Program-made: the position numbers and the translations under genes
Notes under the pieces: generated by a model
The model's database searches: none
What the model saw: only the letters and a program-made list of their open reading frames with translations
What the model was told of the DNA's origin: nothing
Shown here: in pieces, positions 52,538 through 60,808 of the stretch
Numbering within the stretch: the stretch's first letter is position 1
Layout of the letters: each line of letters opens with the position of its first letter
Assembly (NCBI RefSeq): GCF_000430005.1
Contig: NZ_KE387019.1
Span: forward strand, 103,151 to 167,150
From: Desulfovibrio cuneatus DSM 11391
GTDB taxonomy: Bacteria; Desulfobacterota; Desulfovibrionia; Desulfovibrionales; Desulfovibrionaceae
DNA length: 64,000 bases
Direction of reading: 5' to 3'

Positions 52538-53111
52538 ACACGTTCCTCCATTGTTTTTATGTGGTAGTGTGGACAGTTTGTCCTATAGTCCCGTTTTTTG
52601 CAACTTTTCACCCCAGTTCTGGGGGGTGTCTGCGCAAGTGGTAATTTAGGTAACCACCCCCGCCAGCACAGCCACGCAGCCCAACGGGCCGTAAGGAAAA
52701 AGGGGCAAAGGGAAAAGGTAACTTTTAGGTAACTTGAGGTAACCCAAAAAGTAATCAGCAATAAAACAAGGTAGTTACAATTTAGGGAAAAGTAATTTTT
52801 TTAGGTAATTTAATTACTTCTTAGTTACCTAAAAATTACCTTTTATAAAACCGTTTTACCCCTTGTGCCCCAATACCTTTTTGCCTGTTTTGCAAAGGCG
52901 GTTACCTTAATTACTACTTTTAACACCCCCCCTTTGTTTGGGAAACTGTTTTTTTGCACACACACGCACACGCACACACATGCGCGTAAAAAGGCACTGT
53001 GTTGCAATGTTCTGGCTATAAATTGGGAAGGGTGAGGCACTTTCCCCTTGCGTGTTGTGTGGGGGACTGGCGCGTGGTATGCTGGGGCCAACGGAACAAC
53101 CAGGGGGAACC
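52538..53111. promoter_or_regulatory. Divergent regulatory region with AGGTAA repeats
   Basis: About 570 bases without a gene. AGGTAA occurs at 52648, 52716, 52727, 52737 and 52803, inverted at 52825 (TTACCT); the 52716-52737 set is spaced 10-11 bases, one helical turn. TTAGGTAA/TTACCTAA (52801-52832) form an inverted pair. A CACACACGCACACGCACACA run lies at about 52959-52980. Likely operators or origin iterons. Confidence 0.55.
53055..53083 (+). promoter_or_regulatory. Candidate promoter for the 111-residue gene
   Basis: TTGTGT (53055-53060), 17-base spacer, TATGCT (53078-53083), 28 bases before the ATG at 53112. Confidence 0.4.
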
Positions 53112-53447
53112 ATGACACGTTTGTTTATGCTGCTGTTGCCTGAAGGCCAGTTAGGGGAAGAATGCGGTATGCTGTGCTGTGAAGATGACGGCACTTTCCA
53201 CGGTTTTGCCCAGGCCCACGACATAGGGGTGGAAATGGGGCCGCGCGGAAACTATGCCGATGACGGCACCACCCTAGACTTTATGGGGGAAGCCATGGCC
53301 GTGCCCATGGCACAACCCATAACAGAAGTGCCAAGGCTGGAACCCTGGCTGGCCAAGGCCACGCAAAAAGCCCCAGGGAAATGGGAAGGCACATACATAT
53401 TCCGGGGCGCACAGTACCCCTTTAAACTGATTTTGGTGAACCCATAG
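53112..53447 (+). CDS. Hypothetical phage protein
   Basis: 111 residues from the ATG at 53112 with AGGGGGAA upstream. Begins MTRLFMLLLPEGQLGEECGM; acidic, mixed alpha/beta, ends FKLILVNP. No family recognised. It is the only rightward gene between ogr and the immunity region and is followed by a hairpin terminator, so it forms a unit of its own. Confidence 0.6.
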   Translation: MTRLFMLLLPEGQLGEECGMLCCEDDGTFHGFAQAHDIGVEMGPRGNYADDGTTLDFMGEAMAVPMAQPITEVPRLEPWLAKATQKAPGKWEGTYIFRGAQYPFKLILVNP

Positions 53448-53471
53448 CCCTTTGTGCTACCAACAAAACAA

Positions 53472-53493
53472 AAAGCCCCCACATGGGGGCTTT
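53472..53493. terminator. Hairpin terminator
   Basis: AAAGCCCCC (53472-53480) pairs with GGGGGCTTT (53485-53493); A-rich and T-rich flanks make it usable on both strands between converging genes. Confidence 0.65.
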
Positions 53494-53603
53494 CTTCGGG
53501 CTGGGGGCCGGGCCTAAGCAACAACGCCCGTTGCGCCAATCGCTTCCCCCGCTCCATGCTTCCCCTGTGCGTGCCGGCACGGGGGAAGTGGGAGGGGAGG
53601 GGG

Positions 53604-54338
53604 TTATTCCTTTTTGCAGCACTGCATGGCGCTTACGGTAAATGTTACGGCCCACACCCACGGGTTGGCTTCCCATGCTCCTGGGCCGTGTAGCTTTTGC
53701 CACAGGGTTTGGTAGGAATCCACTGCCGTTCTGCAAATTATAGTGGGCATTACCACTGGGCCGCTGTTGTTGTTTTCCACCATGTAATTGCGGTACACTG
53801 TGTTGCCTGAAGGCAGCGTGGCGCGTTCCACCCCTTCTGCCATGGCATCTTCTTCCGTAATGCTGTGCAGGCGCTCCACGCGCACGCTTGCAATGGCCAG
53901 GGTAATTCGGCTGCCCCAGCGGGGCATGAAAATGGAAGGACGCCACTTGCCACGGGTGGTAAAGGCCGGCCCCCCCTTTGAAGCCCCGCGCCACCATACA
54001 GAATTATCCGCAGCGTACCACACTGGCCAGCCGTAGCCATTCCCCGGTGTTTCCAGCATGGAAGGTTTTTTCTTGTCGCAATACTGTGAAGTGGCCCACG
54101 TTTCCCGTACCCATAACAACTCTCCCACTTTTCCGTAGGGGGAAGCAGGGCAACCACAATCAGATCCACCTTTGCATTTTGGCCCATGGCTTTGCTTCAC
54201 TTCCTGGGTATCTACATCAACGGTGCAGCTCACTGTTTTTTTTGTAATTACACGCCGCGTTTGCGTTTTTATCCCTGCCATAATGGCCTGCACCATGGGT
54301 GCGGAAAACAATATGGGCCGCTCTGCTGGGGTGTTCAT
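53604..54338 (-). CDS. ASCH-like phage protein
   Basis: 244 residues from the ATG at 54338 (MNTPAERPILFSAPMVQAI). RPILFSAPMVQAIMAGIKTQTRR is the well-known opening of a prophage family with an ASCH (RNA/nucleotide-binding) fold; VGELLWVRETWA and HSITEEDAMAEGV also fit. Role in phages unknown. Last gene of the early operon; overlaps the gene upstream by ATGA. Confidence 0.72.
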   Translation of the reverse strand: MNTPAERPILFSAPMVQAIMAGIKTQTRRVITKKTVSCTVDVDTQEVKQSHGPKCKGGSDCGCPASPYGKVGELLWVRETWATSQYCDKKKPSMLETPGNGYGWPVWYAADNSVWWRGASKGGPAFTTRGKWRPSIFMPRWGSRITLAIASVRVERLHSITEEDAMAEGVERATLPSGNTVYRNYMVENNNSGPVVMPTIICRTAVDSYQTLWQKLHGPGAWEANPWVWAVTFTVSAMQCCKKE

Positions 54339-54844
54339 GCTTCCACCTCTTCCATGCCAAAATTGCACCTTTTGCACTGTTCCACGGTAAGAATAGGCAA
54401 GCCCTTCTCTTTTCGGGCTTTGTTGAACGCTTCCAAGCGGCTTTCCCGTGCGAGTGCCACCACCTTGCCCAGGGCTTCTTCCAGGGTTTCCCCATAGCCC
54501 ATTCGGGGGAAGTTGAACCCATAGTAATAGGAAGATATTACTTGTCCTTCTTCTGTAAATGTACTTTCCATGGGTTTGCCCACTAGGGCATACACTACCC
54601 ATCCGCGTTTTTGGTCCACTATAACAGGGGCAGCGCCCCCGTTTTCATCCAGGTAATCTTCTTCAATGCCAAACAGGGTGGCAATTTCTGCAAGGGGGGT
54701 GTCTTCCAGCAGTTCTTCTAGGGTTTCCAATGAAGAACCCCCATCATCATTCAATAACCGTAGGCAAATAGTATGGCGTATGGATGTGTTCAATTCATAC
54801 AAAATGCGGGAAAATTTTTGCAACATGGTTTGTTCAGCATTCAT
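54335..54844 (-). CDS. Hypothetical phage protein
   Basis: 169 residues. N-terminal helical half (LETLEELLEDTPLAEIATLFGIEEDYLDENGG), central strands (VVYALVGKPMESTF, VISSYYYGFNFPRMGYGETLEEALGKVVALA) and a Cys pair near the end (CKRC). AGGAAAA precedes the ATG. No family recognised. Confidence 0.6.
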   Translation of the reverse strand: MNAEQTMLQKFSRILYELNTSIRHTICLRLLNDDGGSSLETLEELLEDTPLAEIATLFGIEEDYLDENGGAAPVIVDQKRGWVVYALVGKPMESTFTEEGQVISSYYYGFNFPRMGYGETLEEALGKVVALARESRLEAFNKARKEKGLPILTVEQCKRCNFGMEEVEA

Positions 54845-54903
54845 AGTGTTTTCCTGGTGGTTTTGGGTTGGTGTGGGTAGGGGTTAGTTGGGTAGAATTT
54901 CCA

Positions 54904-55530
54904 TTACTGTTTAAATGAACGCTTGCGCTTGCGGGGCAACAATTGCATTGCCATAACCGCGCAGTCGCACCACTCTGGCGGCAGCCCCATCAATAAGCGC
55001 ACCAAGTCCGGATTCAGATACCCACGTGCCCCAAGACTGCGTTGCATGTATTCTGCTAAGTTCACTCCACGCGGGTGTTTCTTGCGTTTGTTTATAAAAT
55101 CCAGGCTGGCGTGCCCCCGGTAGTCTCTTCTGGTGGGGGTTGGTAGCGCAGAAATATAACCTTTGCCTGATGTGCGGGGCACCGAAGCCCGCAGCAGGGG
55201 TATTACTCGACCCGCAGGTGTAACCTGTTCCTTCCAAGTCAGAGTGAACAAGGTCGAGCCAAGCAAGTCCGTCTTTTGAGCCAACTTGTTCGCCAAAAAC
55301 CGTGCTAGGCTTACACTGGCTAATGAGGTGGAAGAACGCGGGCCACAAGTGCCGCTCGTCAGCAAACCCTGCTCCTTTGCCTGCCGCGCTGAAAGGCTGG
55401 CAAGGGCAAGAACCTGTCCACACGGCTCTGCTGTCTGGCCATCCGGCTTGGCGCAAAGCGTAGGACCACACGCCAATTCCGGCAAAAAAGTGGCACTGGG
55501 TATACCCGGCAAGGTCAGTTGGTACAACAT
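54904..55530 (-). CDS. MGxPPEW-type phage protein overlapping the C5 methylase
   Basis: 208 residues read in another frame over almost the whole 3' part of the cytosine methylase gene. AAGGAG lies 8 bases before its ATG, a better site than the methylase has. The sequence fits a phage family seen next to methylases: LLGSTLFTLTWKEQVTPAGR, LRASVPRTSGKG, LPTPTRRDYRGHA, NPDLVRLLMGLPPEWCD. I take both frames as coding. Function unknown; association suggests a methylase or recombination partner. Confidence 0.7.
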   Translation of the reverse strand: MLYQLTLPGIPSATFLPELACGPTLCAKPDGQTAEPCGQVLALASLSARQAKEQGLLTSGTCGPRSSTSLASVSLARFLANKLAQKTDLLGSTLFTLTWKEQVTPAGRVIPLLRASVPRTSGKGYISALPTPTRRDYRGHASLDFINKRKKHPRGVNLAEYMQRSLGARGYLNPDLVRLLMGLPPEWCDCAVMAMQLLPRKRKRSFKQ

Positions 55531-55642
55531 CTTCTATGCTCCTTTCGTCCACTTCCCCCGGTGCAATGTGCCCGGCCTTGATAAGTTCGCGCAGCCACGC
55601 AGCTGCATGGGGGTCTATTTCGTTGTAGTAGGCTTTAGGCAT
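54911..55642 (-). CDS. DNA (cytosine-5) methyltransferase
   Basis: 243 residues from the ATG at 55642, overlapping the upstream stop as ATGCCTAA. Motifs in order: I CHFFAGIGVWSYALRQAG, IV PCQPFSAAGKG with catalytic Cys, VI FGEQV (usually ENV), VIII RQRLYFCA, X GYGNAIVAPQAQAFI. Shorter than cellular C5 methylases, so the target domain is small. No restriction nuclease is nearby; it probably protects phage DNA. Confidence 0.85.
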   Translation of the reverse strand: MPKAYYNEIDPHAAAWLRELIKAGHIAPGEVDERSIEDVVPTDLAGYTQCHFFAGIGVWSYALRQAGWPDSRAVWTGSCPCQPFSAAGKGAGFADERHLWPAFFHLISQCKPSTVFGEQVGSKDGLAWLDLVHSDLEGTGYTCGSSNTPAAGFGAPHIRQRLYFCATNPHQKRLPGARQPGFYKQTQETPAWSELSRIHATQSWGTWVSESGLGALIDGAAARVVRLRGYGNAIVAPQAQAFI

Positions 55643-55922
55643 TGGGCTGCTGTGTTTTTTTGCCTTTATGTGGAGTTTGCCCAAAAAACGTGCTGAAATC
55701 TTCCTTGGTAGTCATTTCTGGCACGTGCATGCTAAAAGGTTCAGCCATTGCATCCAGGTCTTTTTCTGCTTGTTTCCGGGCTTCCCGTGCTTTGTGCAGG
55801 GCTGGCCCGCCTGCTGCCAAGCTTTTGCGGCTGTTTTCCAGGGCCATTTCCAGGGTCTTTAATTCTTTACGCTGCGCCACTATCACAGCGCTTTGCTTAT
55901 TAATGATGTGGTACAAGTTCAT
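55635..55922 (-). CDS. Small helical phage protein
   Basis: 95 residues from the ATG at 55922 (MNLYHIINKQSA), overlapping the previous stop (ATGA). Residues 18-60 form a probable coiled coil (QRKELKTLEMALENSRKSLAAGG, AREARKQAEKDLDAM). Function unknown. Confidence 0.6.
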   Translation of the reverse strand: MNLYHIINKQSAVIVAQRKELKTLEMALENSRKSLAAGGPALHKAREARKQAEKDLDAMAEPFSMHVPEMTTKEDFSTFFGQTPHKGKKTQQPNA

Positions 55923-56410
55923 GCGGCCCCCTGTTGTTCCTGCATCTCTACCATATCTGCCAGTGCTAAAATCCGTTGCCCGTCCACGTCCCATTCCCGC
56001 AGCTTGCGTTGGAAGTCTGCCAGGGGGAACCCATTGGGAATGCGGTTGGCCATGCACGTTTCCAGCGGCGTTGTTAAAAACAGCATATGCACCTGGGCAT
56101 TGTTTTCCTTGGCGGCTGCAACCAGTTCCTGGGCAACGTGCAGGGTGGTTATGCTTTCATCCACCACCACGCTTTCCCCTTGCAACAGGGCCGTGCGCAG
56201 CATTACGCAGGCCACGGCGTTTACCATTGGTTCCAGCCCTGGGTGGTATTCATGCCCCATGGCTTTGCGCAGTGCGTCAAATCGCAGCAGGGTGCCGGGC
56301 AGTTTCCCTTTGGCGCGTTCCCACGCCACGTAAGTGCTTTTGCCAGCGCCGGGCAGCCCCAGCACCAGTGTTACGGTTTGGGTGGTGGTTTTGTATGTAT
56401 TGGTGTTCAT
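55919..56410 (-). CDS. P-loop kinase-like protein
   Basis: 163 residues with Walker A GLPGAGKST (18-26) and downstream FDALRKAMG, VVVDESITT and ANRIPNGFP, like small AAA_33 polynucleotide- or zeta-toxin-type kinases. No antitoxin-like partner. Overlaps both neighbours by four bases. Could phosphorylate a nucleotide, DNA end or small molecule. Confidence 0.72.
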   Translation of the reverse strand: MNTNTYKTTTQTVTLVLGLPGAGKSTYVAWERAKGKLPGTLLRFDALRKAMGHEYHPGLEPMVNAVACVMLRTALLQGESVVVDESITTLHVAQELVAAAKENNAQVHMLFLTTPLETCMANRIPNGFPLADFQRKLREWDVDGQRILALADMVEMQEQQGAA

Positions 56411-56826
56411 GCTGCGTATGCCTCCGCTGTTCTGTCCAGTTCTTCCAGTAATGCTTCCGTTGTTTCAAACCAATCTTGCACGGCGCCATGCAGCATCAGC
56501 CCTGGGCGTTCATCCGGCCCGGCAACCCCCCACACGGGTATGTTGTGGGAATAGGCCATGCCCACTTCCACGCCTGCATCCTGCCCGCTTGGCCCCAGGT
56601 AAATTACCCGGTCTGCGTACCCCACGTGGGACGCGCAGAATCGGAAAATGGTGCCGCGCTCGTCCGTATCCAGCAGGCGCTTGCGTTCTTCAGGGCTGGC
56701 AGTGGCGGGAATGGGCGGTGCCAGTGCGCCCCAATCAGCTACCGTGTGCCCCCGTGCCAGCAACGCTTTTTGCAAGGCCTGCACCTGGGGTAAATTTTTG
56801 AAACTTGAAGCTACATAAAAATGCAT
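56407..56826 (-). CDS. Nucleoside 2-deoxyribosyltransferase-like protein
   Basis: 139 residues: MHFYVASSFKNLPQVQALQKALLARGHTV at the start, DRVIYLGPSGQDAGVEVGMAYSHNIPVWGV in the middle. The GxDxGxExGxA pattern and the YVAS opening are those of the nucleoside deoxyribosyltransferase/DUF4406 fold. GGAGG precedes the ATG. Could exchange bases on deoxynucleosides or cleave a nucleotide. Coupled to the kinase gene. Confidence 0.7.
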   Translation of the reverse strand: MHFYVASSFKNLPQVQALQKALLARGHTVADWGALAPPIPATASPEERKRLLDTDERGTIFRFCASHVGYADRVIYLGPSGQDAGVEVGMAYSHNIPVWGVAGPDERPGLMLHGAVQDWFETTEALLEELDRTAEAYAA

Positions 56827-56842
56827 TGTTGCTGCCTCCGTT

Positions 56843-57073
56843 TTATTTTGCTTTTTGGGCCAGGGCTTCCGGTTTCTCCCAGCGCCATTCTTCTATTTTT
56901 TCAGGCTTGCACCCTTCCAGGGCAAAGCTTTGCATTACCGAAAGGCCCTTGTTTATGGCTTCCTGCTGGGTGTTGGCAAAAACTGTCAGCTTTTTTTTGC
57001 CGATTACGCGCACTTCCACTTCGTATTGTGCGTCTATTGTGTGTGGTGGTTGTTTATGGTTGTTGTGGGGCAT
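56843..57073 (-). CDS. Hypothetical phage protein
   Basis: 76 residues, one small alpha/beta domain (YEVEVRVIGKKKLTVFANTQQEAINKGLSVM). AAGGAGG lies 9 bases before the ATG. Part of the early operon. Confidence 0.62.
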   Translation of the reverse strand: MPHNNHKQPPHTIDAQYEVEVRVIGKKKLTVFANTQQEAINKGLSVMQSFALEGCKPEKIEEWRWEKPEALAQKAK

Positions 57074-57091
57074 GGTGTGGCCTCCTTGGTG

Positions 57092-57916
57092 TTATGTCGT
57101 TAACAGTGTATTTTGCCTGTTTTTTTCTGCCAAAGGGGAAAGCCACAGGCATTCTGTGCGTGGGCTGTTCATATCTGCATAGGCCCGTGTAGAAACCTTG
57201 CGCCACCCCGCGTACAACTCCCCATACAAAGGGGTATCGTATCCGCTCACCACTGCCATTCCCTGTATGGCCCCAAGCGCCTCAGCCAGGGCCGCGTGGT
57301 CGCTGTCGGTCATCTCATGCCGGTATGCCCCCTGCTTCACGTTCCGCACGCTATGCAGGTATGGCGGGTCCACATAAAACAGGGTGCCGGGTCGGTCATA
57401 GCGCCGCACCACTTCAAGGGCTGGTTCATTTTCAATCACCACCCCACGCATGCGTTCCACTATCAGTTGCAATGCTATGGGGTAGCCTGCCCAATCCACG
57501 GCAGGGCTGTTTTCCGTGTAGCGGAAACAACGGAAGCCGTTTTGCTTCTCAGACAATGAGGCCTTACTAGAAAACCCGAAAAACGAGCGGATAATAAGCC
57601 TCCGCGCTTTTTCCATGGGTCTTTCTGTGGGTTGGAATGCTTCCGTAAAATCTGCACGGGAAAAAGGGGTAAGTTCCAACAGGCGCACAAGCTCCTTGCT
57701 TTGTGCCTTGTTGCGTAGCAGAGCAAAAAGGTCGTACAGTTCGCCGTCCAAGTCGTTCCATATTTCTGTCTTCAGCCGTTGTTTCCGCAGCAACACAGAG
57801 GCAGCACCACCAAAAGGCTCCACATAGGCAATGTGCTGGGGAAAGTGGCTGATTATCCAGGGGGCCAAGCGCCACTTGCCACCGTGGTATCGCAGTACAG
57901 GGCGTGTTGTTTCCAT
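57092..57916 (-). CDS. DNA adenine methyltransferase (Dam, D12 class)
   Basis: 274 residues. N-terminal LRYHGGKWRLAPWI, SAM site YVEPFGGAASVLL, and catalytic FYVDPPYL (DPPY). Likely modifies phage DNA for protection or timing of replication/repression. GGAGGGGGGG precedes the ATG. Lies 12 bases after the primase stop. Confidence 0.9.
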   Translation of the reverse strand: METTRPVLRYHGGKWRLAPWIISHFPQHIAYVEPFGGAASVLLRKQRLKTEIWNDLDGELYDLFALLRNKAQSKELVRLLELTPFSRADFTEAFQPTERPMEKARRLIIRSFFGFSSKASLSEKQNGFRCFRYTENSPAVDWAGYPIALQLIVERMRGVVIENEPALEVVRRYDRPGTLFYVDPPYLHSVRNVKQGAYRHEMTDSDHAALAEALGAIQGMAVVSGYDTPLYGELYAGWRKVSTRAYADMNSPRTECLWLSPLAEKNRQNTLLTT

Positions 57917-57928
57917 TCCCCCCCCCTC

Positions 57929-60808
57929 CTACTTCTGGAAAATCCAGCATTTGATTGAACCAACGTCCGTTTGCCGGGAATTTACTGTTTTGTTGGCTTC
58001 AATAAATTTGTGGCGCTTGCCTGTTGGCAGCAGTTTCTTTAGCAGTGCCATGTCAATGGGCTGTTGCCCGTAACCCTGTGCTTTTTCTCGGAATTGGTTC
58101 AGGTTTATGGCTATTTTCCCTTCTTCCTTGCTGTGGTTTAGCCATTCATGCTGAACGTGGTCTATGCGGCGCATTTGCATGTTGATAAATTCCACGTCTG
58201 CCCAAAACTGTTCCAGCAAGGGGTGGTCAGTTTTTAGGCGTTCTTCCCGTGTGTAGGCGCGGGCCAGTAAGTATTCCCCCAGCCCTTCCACCGTTTTTTC
58301 CTTCATGGCAGGGAACAGCACCCGCAAGGCGCTGGCGCAGGCGGCTATTTGGGCATGGTTAAGGATAATGCGCCCGTTGGTTAGGCTGGAATTGGTGTAA
58401 TATGTTTCCCAATGGGGAAAAGCCTGTTCATAGGCTGCCAGAATTTCCCTTTCTTTGCTTAACGCTGCGCCCAAAAAACCGCCTACGGTGTCGCTGGTTT
58501 GTGCGCCAAACCAGCGGGCAACTTCCCGCGTTTCCAACTTGTGGTGTTTTTTGTCGGCATGGCAGTGGACTATTCTTTCCAGCAGGGGTGTGCTGCCGTC
58601 CACTTCTGCGTTCTGGCTAATCAGTAATGCCCCTTGAAAAAAGCTTTCGTCCGTGTCGTTGCCCCGCTTGGCAACGCCCAGGGTGCCTGTGCCCCGTCCG
58701 TTAAAAAAAGGCTTTACTTCGTCGAAATTGAACTGTGTTGCCCGTGCGCCACTGCGTTCTCCCGCGTCCCGGTCACTTTCCAGAATAACAATGGGCAGGT
58801 TAGAAACTTGGGAAAAGGCACGCCGCCCCCCGGCTTTGGAGCTTTTCAGCATGTCAAAGCCTTCGTAATCGTCCCGCCCCACGCACTTCCACAAAAATTC
58901 GAGGATGGTGCTTTTCCCTGCCCCCGGCTCCCCGGTAAGTTCTAGGAACGGGAATGATTTTTGCCGTTCCCGTATTTGCTGCACAAACAGGGCACCCATC
59001 CAAAAGGCAAGCGTGGCCATACCTTGAAAGTGGAAGGCTTTGGCAAAGTTTTCCAGCCAATCCGGGGAAAATTGGCCTTTTGTGTTGATTCTAATTCCAG
59101 CCAATCCGCTTTTAATGCCCTGCTTGTTAATGGTGAAATACCCGTGTTTATTGGCGGGTATCTTCTTGCCATTATGCCAAGCCGCATCTTGAAACAGGTA
59201 GGCTTTTACGTTCCTGTCGTACCCCACATAGGGCACGGCAGCCACGGTAAACATTTTGTTGTTAAGCCATTTATCCCTCAGTTTTTTCAGGGTTTTCATG
59301 TCGCCGTCAAAGGTCCCCCCACGGCTGCGGTTTAACAGCGCCTTGTGGAAGGAATCCGGGCTGGTAAGGGCTGTGCCTTCCATAGAAATTAGGTGCCCGG
59401 CCTGTCCATTGGCATATTCAACTGAAAATACATAGCTTTGGGTTTCCAGTAGTTCGTTGTATTCGAAATATTGGAACTGCGGGCACACGTTGGAAACCTG
59501 TTCCACGTTTGCGTGTTTGCAAAACAAGTCTTCCCCCTGCTGGCTATGCAGGTACACTTCAATGGGGCCAACCCCCGTGTGCTTTGTGGGTTCCTGGGGG
59601 GTGGCTTCTGGTGTTGCCCCTTCTTGGGCTGCCGCTGCTGCCTGGGTTTCCCCGGTGGTGGGGGGCAATGTTACCTGTGCAGGCTGGGCGGCTGCTGCCT
59701 GTGGTTGTTCTTCCTGTTGTGGGGCTTCTGCTGCCCCTTTCCTGCCCTTTTTCCCCTTGCCTTTTTTGTCTGTTTTGGCATCGTCTTCGTCTGTTTCTTC
59801 TGTGCCAAAAACTGCCTTGTGCAGTTCCGTTTCAAAGGCCATTGGAATGTTTACGTTGTAAAGGCCGTTTTCAAAGTCCAGTAGCCAATGGCTTCTGGTG
59901 GTGTTCCGGCGGTACATATAAAAGGCTTTTTGTTCCACGCTTTCAGCCAGGAACAAACGGCCATAATACTGCCAGCGTTCCATTTTTTCCGGGGTCAGTT
60001 GCCCGGCCCGGTACAAATCGTCCCAGTCTTGCCCGGCGGGTGGCAGCACACAGGAAGCCAGTTCCCCCAACGCCTTCAGGCTGGCATGGTGTTTTTTTAT
60101 CCAGGTGAGCCCGGCGGTATCGTTGTCCAGGCCTATGTGCCAGCGTATGTCTTTTTTCGCGTGGGACTTAATAAAGGCAAGGGGGAAGTGGTTGGCAGAC
60201 ATACCCGCAGCGGCTTTTATCCCGCTAAGGTTCAGTGCGTTGGCATGGAAAATGCCTTCCACCAGCATGCATGTTTCGCCTTTTTCCAGGGTAAAGCCGG
60301 GGGGTACCCACACATCTCCCTGAAAAAAAGTACCGTCGGCTTTTTTCTTGCCCCCAAAGTGCCCTTTGCGCAGGCCTTCCTTGCCCGTTACATCAATCAG
60401 TCTTTCCCACCAACGGGTTTTTGCTTCGTCTAGGTAAAACCGCACGGTGGGAATGCTTTTCCCATTATGTGGGAACGTGCCTTGCACGTACCATCCCCGC
60501 ATTTTTGAAATATCAAAGCCACGGTTTATGCCCATATAGGCATTAGCTGTGCGGTCCCTTTCTTCCGGCGTAGCCGGGAACCGCTTGGCAATGTCGGTGT
60601 ACAGTTCGGGCAGGGCTTCGCGCACATTTTCTTCAAAACCGCAGTTGTTCAGGCGTTCACAGCGGATAATAAAGGGCTGATTCTTCCCAATATACAGGGT
60701 GTGTTCCCCGCAATTGGGGCACTTGCCTTTGCGCAAATAGCTGCCCGCTTCCTGCAAGCCATACGGGTGTGCTAACAGCGCTTGTATAATGTCGGTGTTA
60801 GTCAGCAT
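57929..60808 (-). CDS. Replicative primase-helicase
   Basis: 959 residues. N-terminal zinc finger CPNCGEHTLYIG...CERLNNCG (about 30-58), a Toprim-like region (CMLVEGIFHANALNLSGI, DIRWHIGLDNDTAGLTWIKK) around 180-245, a low-complexity Ala/Gln/Pro linker (about 350-420), then an ATPase with Walker A GEPGAGKST (about 640-648) and Walker B-like LPIVILESD. It replaces P2 gpA, so replication probably is not P2-type rolling circle. Start overlaps the upstream gene by 11 bases. Confidence 0.85.
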   Translation of the reverse strand: MLTNTDIIQALLAHPYGLQEAGSYLRKGKCPNCGEHTLYIGKNQPFIIRCERLNNCGFEENVREALPELYTDIAKRFPATPEERDRTANAYMGINRGFDISKMRGWYVQGTFPHNGKSIPTVRFYLDEAKTRWWERLIDVTGKEGLRKGHFGGKKKADGTFFQGDVWVPPGFTLEKGETCMLVEGIFHANALNLSGIKAAAGMSANHFPLAFIKSHAKKDIRWHIGLDNDTAGLTWIKKHHASLKALGELASCVLPPAGQDWDDLYRAGQLTPEKMERWQYYGRLFLAESVEQKAFYMYRRNTTRSHWLLDFENGLYNVNIPMAFETELHKAVFGTEETDEDDAKTDKKGKGKKGRKGAAEAPQQEEQPQAAAAQPAQVTLPPTTGETQAAAAAQEGATPEATPQEPTKHTGVGPIEVYLHSQQGEDLFCKHANVEQVSNVCPQFQYFEYNELLETQSYVFSVEYANGQAGHLISMEGTALTSPDSFHKALLNRSRGGTFDGDMKTLKKLRDKWLNNKMFTVAAVPYVGYDRNVKAYLFQDAAWHNGKKIPANKHGYFTINKQGIKSGLAGIRINTKGQFSPDWLENFAKAFHFQGMATLAFWMGALFVQQIRERQKSFPFLELTGEPGAGKSTILEFLWKCVGRDDYEGFDMLKSSKAGGRRAFSQVSNLPIVILESDRDAGERSGARATQFNFDEVKPFFNGRGTGTLGVAKRGNDTDESFFQGALLISQNAEVDGSTPLLERIVHCHADKKHHKLETREVARWFGAQTSDTVGGFLGAALSKEREILAAYEQAFPHWETYYTNSSLTNGRIILNHAQIAACASALRVLFPAMKEKTVEGLGEYLLARAYTREERLKTDHPLLEQFWADVEFINMQMRRIDHVQHEWLNHSKEEGKIAINLNQFREKAQGYGQQPIDMALLKKLLPTGKRHKFIEANKTVNSRQTDVGSIKCWIFQK

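Noticed and set aside
52959..52985. CACACACGCACACGCACACA run as a functional element or CRISPR-like repeat
   Set aside because: A simple dinucleotide run with no spacers; no CRISPR array or cas gene is seen anywhere in the window.
50381..57960. Shared GGAAAATCCAGCATTT at the ends of the antirepressor and primase genes (both proteins carry KCWIF)
   Set aside because: Only about 16 bases, no further likeness between the genes, and no terminal or att-like context; could be chance or an old recombination joint.
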